DNA of 64,000 nt, from contig NZ_CP134779.1 of NCBI RefSeq assembly GCF_031884435.1, positions 4,526,001 to 4,590,000 on the forward strand, in the 5' to 3' direction. The stretch is from Bosea sp. 685. Its GTDB lineage: Bacteria; Pseudomonadota; Alphaproteobacteria; Rhizobiales; Beijerinckiaceae. This document shows positions 58,520 through 64,000 of this stretch, in pieces; within the stretch, counting starts at the first letter, position 1; each line of letters opens with the position of its first letter. Under the pieces are notes generated by a model. That model did no database searches. It was not told where the DNA came from and worked only from the letters and a program-made list of their open reading frames with translations. The position numbers and the translations under genes were made by a program.

Positions 58520-59977
58520 TCAGTTCGCGCGCCGCCGGGCGCCGTTGGTGCGTCGTTGATCTGTTCTTTGCTGCAAGAACGCGACGCCGCCAAGCCCTTC
58601 CTTGGCGGAACCACCGTCTTTTCGCGGCGCAGGCTGTTCGCTGCGCTGCGGGCGGTCGTTGCGGGGAGCGTCATGACGCGCCGCATCCGAACGCTGACCG
58701 CCGCCGGCCGGCTTGGCAGCCTGGGCAGGCTGGGGACGGCCCTGACGGTCACCCTGAGGCCGGCCCTGGTCGCGACCGCCGCCGCCCTGCTGGCCGCGTC
58801 CGCCGCGGCCCTGGTTCTGCGGCGGCTTCTTGGGCGTGCGGCCATCCCAGTACGGCACATCGCCCATCGGCGTGATGGCGACGCGGGTCAGCTTCTCGAT
58901 CGCGGCGAGATCGCCGCGCTCTTCGGGCGTGCAGAAGGCGATGGCGACGCCCGACGCGCCGGCGCGCGCGGTGCGGCCGATGCGGTGGACATAGGTCTCG
59001 GCGACGTTAGGCAGGTCGAACTGAACGACATGGCTGATGCCATCGACGTCAATGCCGCGGGCGGCGATGTCGGTGGCGACCAGGATGCGCAGATCGCCGT
59101 CACGGAAGGAGCCGAGCGCCCGCTCGCGCTGGCCCTGGCTCTTGTTGCCATGGATCGCGGCCGATTTGATGCCCGAGATCTCGAGCTGGCGGACGACCTT
59201 GTCGGCGCCGTGCTTGGTGCGGGTGAAGACGATGGCGCGCTCCATTTCGGGAACGCTCAGGGTCTTGGCCAGCAGCGCCGGCTTCTCGCCGGGGTTGATG
59301 AAGATGACGCGCTGGTCGATCTTCTCGGCGGTGGTCGCGACAGGCGCGACCGAGACCTCGACGGGATCGGTCAGATAAGCCGAGGCGATCTCGCGGATCG
59401 GCTTGGGCATGGTCGCCGAGAACAGCAGCGTCTGGCGCTTCTTGGGGATCAGGGTGGCGATCCGGCGCAGCGCATGGACGAAGCCGAGATCGAGCATCTG
59501 GTCGGCCTCGTCGAGGACGAGATATTCGATCTCGCGCAGCGAGACAGCGCGCTGATCGACGAGATCGAGCAGGCGGCCGGGCGTCGCGACGAGGATATCG
59601 ACATGCTGGCCGAGCGCGCGGATCTGCTTGCCGACGGGCACGCCGCCGAAGACGACGGTCGACTTGATCGTGGTGAACTGGGCATAGGCGCGGATCGAGG
59701 TTTCGATCTGGGCTGCGAGCTCACGGGTCGGCGACAGGATCAGCGCGCGCACCGAGCGCGTCTCCATGCGACGCGGCTGGTTGAGCAGGCGGTGGATCAG
59801 CGGCAGCGCGAAGGCTGCCGTCTTGCCTGTGCCGGTCTGGGCGGCGCCGAGAAGGTCGCGGCCCTCGAGAATGCGGGGAATCGCCTGCGCCTGGATCGGC
59901 GTGGGCGTGGTGTAACCTTCGGAGGCGAGCGCCTTGAGAAGCTGCTCGGCCAGGCCGAGGTCGGTGAATTGAGTCAA
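58520..59977 (-). CDS. rhlE: DEAD-box RNA helicase, RhlE type
   Basis: About 485 residues from TTG 59977. Motifs: Q motif PTPIQAQAIP, Walker A AQTGTGKT, PTRELA, TPGRLLD, DEAD (VLDEADQM), SAT, and HRIGRTAR. The C-terminal 110 residues are Gly/Gln/Arg-rich and probably bind RNA. TTG is chosen because GGAAAG precedes it and TQFTDLGL is the usual RhlE start; ATG 60013 would add 12 unrelated residues. It helps ribosome assembly and cold growth. infA follows on the same strand. Confidence 0.9.
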   Translation of the reverse strand: MTQFTDLGLAEQLLKALASEGYTTPTPIQAQAIPRILEGRDLLGAAQTGTGKTAAFALPLIHRLLNQPRRMETRSVRALILSPTRELAAQIETSIRAYAQFTTIKSTVVFGGVPVGKQIRALGQHVDILVATPGRLLDLVDQRAVSLREIEYLVLDEADQMLDLGFVHALRRIATLIPKKRQTLLFSATMPKPIREIASAYLTDPVEVSVAPVATTAEKIDQRVIFINPGEKPALLAKTLSVPEMERAIVFTRTKHGADKVVRQLEISGIKSAAIHGNKSQGQRERALGSFRDGDLRILVATDIAARGIDVDGISHVVQFDLPNVAETYVHRIGRTARAGASGVAIAFCTPEERGDLAAIEKLTRVAITPMGDVPYWDGRTPKKPPQNQGRGGRGQQGGGGRDQGRPQGDRQGRPQPAQAAKPAGGGQRSDAARHDAPRNDRPQRSEQPAPRKDGGSAKEGLGGVAFLQQRTDQRRTNGARRRAN

Positions 59978-60130
59978 AATAGGTCTTTCCGGACGCCGTG
60001 ACGCAAGGGGCACATGTGGGTATCGGCTGTGCCGCCGGATTGCGTCCGGCCTTGAATATTGGATCTTTCCTGCCGGCGAACCGCTAAGCCACAGCGCCGG
60101 AAGAGGTCTTTTTAGGGTGTCTTTGGAAAG

Positions 60131-60159
60131 CCGGGCGGGCGCGATACGCGCCTGCCCGG
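60131..60159 (-). terminator. Hairpin after cspA
   Basis: CCGGGC-G-GGCGCG, a short loop and CGCGCC-T-GCCCGG form a stem of about 12 pairs with one mismatch, 16 bases past the cspA stop. On the minus strand it is followed by CTTTCC, a weak T-tract. It may separate cspA from rhlE. Confidence 0.55.
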
Positions 60160-60175
60160 TCTATGGTCGTCAGTC

Positions 60176-60385
60176 TCAGGCGACGGCGAGGTTGCCGGCC
60201 GAGGACTTGCCGGTCTTGCGATCGGCGATCAGCTCGTAGGACACGACCTGACCTTCGACCAGCTCGCGCAGGCCAGCCCGCTCGACAGCGGAGATGTGGA
60301 CGAAGATGTCCTGTCCGCCGTTCTCAGGGGTGATGAAGCCGTAGCCCTTGGTGGTGTTGAACCACTTGACGGTGCCCTTATCCAT
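60176..60385 (-). CDS. cspA: Cold-shock protein, CspA family
   Basis: A 69-residue OB-fold protein with both RNA-binding motifs, KGYGFIT (13-19) and DIFVHIS (26-32). It acts as an RNA chaperone. Its position upstream of rhlE on the same strand is common in Hyphomicrobiales. Confidence 0.95.
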   Translation of the reverse strand: MDKGTVKWFNTTKGYGFITPENGGQDIFVHISAVERAGLRELVEGQVVSYELIADRKTGKSSAGNLAVA

Positions 60386-60595
60386 GGAAGGTAGTCCTTA
60401 CGTTTCAGATCCGCGTATTCGATGAGGCCCAAAGCTCGACGCGCGGACGCCTCGCTCCGGTCTTGTAGTCGATGTGTGGTGGATCTGAATCGTGCCCGCC
60501 GACCGGGGAAGCCCGCGCGGAGGATTGGCCAGAACCCGGCCGCATCTCGTCTTACGTGGGTTGGGCTAGCATAATTTGCAAGCCGGGTCCAGCGC
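60386..60595 (-). promoter_or_regulatory. Gene-free upstream region and probable long leader of cspA
   Basis: There are 210 bases without a gene between the acyltransferase stop and the cspA start, both leftward. Cold-shock genes often have a long structured leader; several short GC-rich stems can be drawn, but I see no named motif. Confidence 0.4.
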
Positions 60596-61813
60596 TCAGC
60601 TCCGGGTGGAAGACGGGAGCACGGAGCGACCACCGGCCCTCCCCGATCTGGCGAGCATCACCGCCAAACCCGCGACCGCCAGATCCGCCCCGCGCGAAGC
60701 GAGCCTCTGCAATGCCGAGAGCGGCCTCTTCAGCAGCCTGAGCAAGGCGAGATGCAGCGCCACCACCACAAACAGCAGCACGGGGAAGAACCAGGGCTCG
60801 ATCTCCGGCAACGATATGGCCTTCAATTCCGGCTGCAGGAAGACCAGGACGAAGCCGTTGATCACCAGGAGATCGAGCGAGCGCCGGCCGATGCCGGCCA
60901 GGAGAGACGTCACACCGAAGAGCGGCGTCACGCCGCCTCCCCTAGGGGTAAAGCGAACCAGCAGCTGCACCAGCGCCAGGGCAAGGGCACAGCCAAGCAG
61001 CCCCGCCGCATAGAACAGCGGCAGGAAGCCGGTTTCCCCGTTGTGCATCCAGACCACGGCCTCGGCCGGCAGATTCGGCGGCGGGCAGAGGCGCACGGGA
61101 TCGAACACGCAGCCGCGATTGGCCAGAGCGAGCCAGGCGAGCAAGGGCGCCAAGGGCAGCACTGCCAGCCAGGCCGGCCGCTTCAACTGCCCGGCCAGCG
61201 CCATGCCGAGCGCGAAGAAGACGAGACCGGTGAACCAGCTCTTCATCAGGAAGGCATTGGGCAGGACGGGGACGAGGAGGCTCGCCAGGGCCGCCAGCGC
61301 GATGACCGCGTAGATCGCCCGGGGAAAGCGGCTGAACACGGCATAGGCGATGAGCCGCACCAGCGCGAGCGAGACGAGGAACCAGACCACGATCGTCGAG
61401 AAATTCCGGCCTTTCAGCATGGCCTCAAAGCCGGAACGGCCGATTTCGAGCAGATTCCCCTCCCCGCCCAACAGCGCGTCCGCGGCCAGGCCGATCAGCC
61501 CCAGCATATGGACGAGATAAGCCAGCAGGATGAGGTAGAGCGAGGTCTTGACGACATTGCGCCAGCCCTTGGCGGGCAGTTTCGCTGCCGCCGCGCCCGA
61601 AACCAGAAAGAACAACGGCATCACGAAGGAGGCCAGCACCTTGTACTGAACGAAGGCCTCGTGAAGGAACACGCCGTCCGGCCGCCTCAGGAAGAAGATC
61701 TCGAGCGCATGGCCATAGAGCACGATCACCATGGCGAGACCGCGCGCGACATCCAGCAGCGCCACGCCCGGCGCTGCCCGCGCCGATGATGAAGCCTGTG
61801 TCGCAGAGAGCAT
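60596..61813 (-). CDS. Acyltransferase-3 type membrane protein
   Basis: A 405-residue protein with 10 or 11 membrane segments. LLDVARGLAMVIVLYGHALE at about 19-38 holds the Arg and His typical of acyltransferase family 3 (OpgC/OafA-like), which acylate exported carbohydrates. FVMPLFFLVSGAAAAK is the second conserved segment. The acceptor is unknown. Confidence 0.82.
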   Translation of the reverse strand: MLSATQASSSARAAPGVALLDVARGLAMVIVLYGHALEIFFLRRPDGVFLHEAFVQYKVLASFVMPLFFLVSGAAAAKLPAKGWRNVVKTSLYLILLAYLVHMLGLIGLAADALLGGEGNLLEIGRSGFEAMLKGRNFSTIVVWFLVSLALVRLIAYAVFSRFPRAIYAVIALAALASLLVPVLPNAFLMKSWFTGLVFFALGMALAGQLKRPAWLAVLPLAPLLAWLALANRGCVFDPVRLCPPPNLPAEAVVWMHNGETGFLPLFYAAGLLGCALALALVQLLVRFTPRGGGVTPLFGVTSLLAGIGRRSLDLLVINGFVLVFLQPELKAISLPEIEPWFFPVLLFVVVALHLALLRLLKRPLSALQRLASRGADLAVAGLAVMLARSGRAGGRSVLPSSTRS

Positions 61814-61929
61814 CGCTCAACCCGGTTCCGCCGCAGATGAGACGAAATTTCCCGCATAGGTTGCAAAATTGCGTTATCAAGAAGCTTGCATTTGCAAGCA
61901 CCCGGCATTTGCGCGCGCTTGGCGTCTTT

Positions 61930-61974
61930 GCAAGTACTGGCATCAGCGCAAGTCCTGGCATCAGCGCAGGTCTG
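61930..61974. repeat. Short tandem repeat, 18 bp, 2.5 copies
   Basis: GCAAGTACTGGCATCAGC, GCAAGTCCTGGCATCAGC and then GCAGGTCTG. The last copy runs into the 3' end of the HAD gene, so the repeat lies across its stop codon. Confidence 0.7.
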
Positions 61975-62689
61975 CCTCCGCCAGCGCGGCAATGAGGGCG
62001 GCCAAACCGCCGAGATCAGCGAGCTTGCCGTAGCGGGCCTGCCCTTGCGGCTCCTGCGCGTGCTCCAGCGCCCAGGTCAGTTCATGGGGGACATGCACCG
62101 CCCAGGCCCCGGCCTGCAGCGCCGGCCAGATGTCCGACTTCAGGGAATTGCCGACCATCATCGCCCGCTCGGCGCCATCGCCATGGCGCGCGAAGATCCG
62201 CTGATAGGTCGCGACCGTCTTGTCGCTGACGATCTCGATTGCGTCGAAGAAGTCGCCGAGGCCCGATTGCGCGAGCTTGCGCTCCTGGTCGAAGAGATCC
62301 CCCTTGGTGATCAGCACGAGCTTGTAGTCACCGGCGAGCACCTCGAGCGTCTCGCGCGCATGCGGCAGGGTCTCGACCGGATGGGCCGCCATCTCGCGGC
62401 CAGCAGTGAGAATCTCGCCGATGACCGCCGCCGGCACCTGGCTTTTCGTGACTTCGATCGCGGTCTCGATCATCGAGAGCACGAAGCCCTTGATGCCGAA
62501 GCCGTAGAAGGCGAGGTTGCGGCGCTCCGCCTCCAGCAGCCGCCCGGAGATCTCGGCCGCCTCGCCATGCTCGCCGAGCAGTGCGACGAAGCGCGCCTCG
62601 GTCAGTTTGAAGAACTGCTCGTTCTGCCAGAGCGTATCGTCGGCATCGAAGCCGATGGTGGTGAGAGTGCGGCCCGCCATGCTTGTCAT
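61961..62689 (-). CDS. HAD family hydrolase
   Basis: A 242-residue haloacid dehalogenase-like hydrolase. Motif I is GFDADDTLW with the nucleophile Asp, motif II is LITKGD (Thr), motif III/IV is MVGNSLKSDIWPAL. The cap is C1-type helical. The second motif-I acid (DADDT) suggests a phosphatase. ATG 62689 overlaps the ArsR stop (ATGA), so the two are coupled. Confidence 0.88.
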   Translation of the reverse strand: MTSMAGRTLTTIGFDADDTLWQNEQFFKLTEARFVALLGEHGEAAEISGRLLEAERRNLAFYGFGIKGFVLSMIETAIEVTKSQVPAAVIGEILTAGREMAAHPVETLPHARETLEVLAGDYKLVLITKGDLFDQERKLAQSGLGDFFDAIEIVSDKTVATYQRIFARHGDGAERAMMVGNSLKSDIWPALQAGAWAVHVPHELTWALEHAQEPQGQARYGKLADLGGLAALIAALAEADLR

Positions 62690-63027
62690 GCCGGCGCCGA
62701 ATTGATGTTCGCAGCCTCTGCCAGCAGAAGATCGGCCAGCGCAGGGAAACGCGTCTGCAATTCCGCGAGACGCAATTGGTTGGTGCGACGGTTGCCGAGA
62801 TCGACCTGGCGGATCAGCCCCGATTCCCTCAGAACGCGGAAATGATGGGTCCGGGTCGCCTTGGTGACCGGCAGGTCGAAGCTGCCGCAATGGCGGATTT
62901 CGTCGGGCGTGGCTGCGAGCGTAAGCACGACCTGGCGGCGCAACGGATCCGCCAGCGCCGCAAAAATCGCGCCCAGCTCGATTTCGCCAATCGCCGGATG
63001 GCCGGTTTCGTCTGGCAAAATGTTCAC
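62686..63027 (-). CDS. ArsR-type winged-helix regulator
   Basis: About 113 residues from GTG 63027. IFAALADPLRRQVVLTLAATP and KATRTHHFRVLRESGLIRQVDLGNRRTNQLRL form the ArsR-family winged helix; no metal-binding CxC is seen. Longer in-frame starts exist at 63075 and 63114, but they would lie upstream of or within the operator and -10 box, so GTG 63027 is my choice. It probably represses itself, the HAD gene and the divergent oxidoreductase. Confidence 0.8.
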   Translation of the reverse strand: MNILPDETGHPAIGEIELGAIFAALADPLRRQVVLTLAATPDEIRHCGSFDLPVTKATRTHHFRVLRESGLIRQVDLGNRRTNQLRLAELQTRFPALADLLLAEAANINSAPA

Positions 63028-63038
63028 CTTTCTCGTCA

Positions 63039-63060
63039 AGGTACGACTTGTATCATACCT
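63039..63060. promoter_or_regulatory. Operator dyad over divergent -10 boxes
   Basis: AGGTACGA-N6-TCATACCT, arms matching at 7 of 8 positions. Two -10-like boxes overlap inside it: TATCAT rightward at 63051-63056 and TATGAT leftward at 63052-63057. An ArsR-type protein bound here would block both directions. Confidence 0.6.
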
Positions 63061-63104
63061 AAATTCATGCGTCATTGCACCGGCATCATTGGAGGCAACA
63101 CCCC

Positions 63105-64000
63105 ATGACCACAAGACGCGCCGCCATCATCAGCGAATTCGGGCCGCCGGACGTCCTTACCATCGAGACACAGACGCTGCCACCGCCAGCCCAGGGCGAG
63201 GTTCGCCTGCGCCAGACGGCGATCGGCTTCAACTTCATCGACATCTACCAGCGCACGGGCATCTACCCCTTGCCGCTGCCGACGGGCCTCGGCTTCGAGG
63301 CCGCCGGCGTGGTCGAAGCGCTCGGTCCGGACGTGGCAGGCCTCAAGCCGGGCGACCGGGTCGCCTATATCAACGCCGGCGTCGGCGCCTATAGCGACCG
63401 GCGCAACGTGCCGGCCGACAAGCTGGTCGCGCTGCCCGACACGGTCAGCAATGAGGCGGCGGCGACCCTGCTGTTCAAGGGGCTGACCGCCCAGTACCTG
63501 CTGCGCAAGACCCATGCGGTCCAGCCAGGCGATCTGCTGCTGGTGCATTCCGCGGCCGGCGGCGTCGGCCAGATCCTGACGCGCTGGGCGAGCGCGCTCG
63601 GCGCGACCGTAATCGGCACGACCGGCTCGCCGGAGAAGCGCGAGGCGGCGCTGGCCGCCGGATGCAGCGCCGTCATCGACCTGACCGATCCTGCCTGGCC
63701 CACGGCCTTTCTCGAAGCCAGCGGCGGGCGCAAGGCCAGGGTGGTCTATGACGCCGTCGGCAAGGACACCTTGCTGCAGTCGCTCGACTGCGCCGCGCCC
63801 TTCGGCCTCGTCGTCAGCTATGGCGCGGCCTCGGGCAAGGCGCCCGCGATCGACCCGGAACTGCTCAACAAGAAGGGCTGCCTGTTCCTGACTAGGCCCT
63901 CGATCTTTCCCCACAATGCCGATGCCGCGAGCTTCCGCGCCAATGCCGCCGATCTCTTCGACGCCATCGCCAAGGGCCATGTGCGGGTCGATATCGGCGC
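63105..64000 (+). CDS. NADPH:quinone oxidoreductase (Qor family), 3' end beyond window
   Basis: From ATG 63105 (GGAGG 9 bases upstream) the frame stays open to the window edge, 298 residues. It begins MTTRRAAIISEFGPPDVL, with GFNFIDIYQRTGIYPLPLP and the nucleotide motif HSAAGGVGQIL, then VVYDAVGKDTLLQSLDC. This is zeta-crystallin/Qor-type MDR, which reduces quinones by one electron with NADPH. It is divergent from the ArsR gene and likely regulated by it. Confidence 0.9.
   Translation, partial: MTTRRAAIISEFGPPDVLTIETQTLPPPAQGEVRLRQTAIGFNFIDIYQRTGIYPLPLPTGLGFEAAGVVEALGPDVAGLKPGDRVAYINAGVGAYSDRRNVPADKLVALPDTVSNEAAATLLFKGLTAQYLLRKTHAVQPGDLLLVHSAAGGVGQILTRWASALGATVIGTTGSPEKREAALAAGCSAVIDLTDPAWPTAFLEASGGRKARVVYDAVGKDTLLQSLDCAAPFGLVVSYGAASGKAPAIDPELLNKKGCLFLTRPSIFPHNADAASFRANAADLFDAIAKGHVRVDIG

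Noticed and set aside
58556..60001. A 481-codon rightward frame opposite rhlE
   Set aside because: It mirrors the helicase gene and its composition is typical of an antisense shadow (many Arg, Asp, Gly).

Overview
The window is GC-rich (codons mostly ending in G or C), with no tRNA, rRNA or CRISPR array seen. The chromosomal genes (acuI-type reductase, SleB-type hydrolase, DmdC-like acyl-CoA dehydrogenase, long IF-1, RhlE, CspA), the abundant long intergenic palindromes and a GTTC-N7-GTTC SOS box all point to an alphaproteobacterium of the Hyphomicrobiales. A Bosea-like organism is a plausible guess that I cannot prove.

Layout. (1) 1-11929 is chromosome: two SDR genes, a methyltransferase, an acyl-CoA dehydrogenase, a Sua5/TsaC enzyme, a LysR regulator, a toxin-antitoxin pair with a deleted toxin, a DJ-1/PfpI protein, AcuI, an MFS carrier and a SleB hydrolase. 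(2) 11935-53637 is a complete-looking Mu-like transposable prophage of 41.7 kb. Its ends can be fixed to the base: it starts TGTG, ends TACA, has related transposase-site repeats at both ends, and is flanked by the same 5 bp, GCTGC. The order is: left-end accessory genes, LexA-like repressor, Ner, ParB-like protein, MuA, MuB, early genes (DUF3164, DnaA-domain-IV protein, GemA, Mor), lysis (endolysin, holin-like proteins, nested spanins), terminase, portal, head, contractile tail, baseplate, fibre, then a right-end accessory block (Dam methylase, SRAP protein, unknown genes). (3) 53638-53669 is 32 bp of chromosome. (4) 53670-56206 is the right end of a second, related Mu-like prophage in the opposite orientation. 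It has the same 53-bp terminus (51 of 53 identical) and then a trypsin-like protease, an SRAP protein, an unknown membrane-anchored protein and the C-terminal stub of a Dam gene; the rest is deleted. (5) 56207-64000 is chromosome: palindromic repeats, a secreted repeat protein, infA, rhlE, cspA, an acyltransferase-3 membrane protein, a HAD hydrolase with an ArsR-type regulator, and a divergent quinone oxidoreductase.

How it works together. The repressor and Ner face each other across a dyad operator. Ner, ParB-like, MuA, MuB and about 15 short early genes are chained by ATGA/GTGA overlaps. A Mor-like activator closes the early region. Three copies of one hairpin mark unit boundaries in front of the lysis genes, in front of the protease gene and inside the baseplate genes; the first two are where Mu has late promoters Plys and PI. 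Accessory genes sit at the left end, antisense inside the early operon, inside the baseplate operon, and between Dam and the right terminus. Three of these accessory proteins carry an R-x4-H-G motif like that of HEPN ribonucleases, so a phage-defence role is a reasonable but untested reading. The right-end slot, seen twice with the same Dam/SRAP framework but different partner genes, is the most interesting part of the window.
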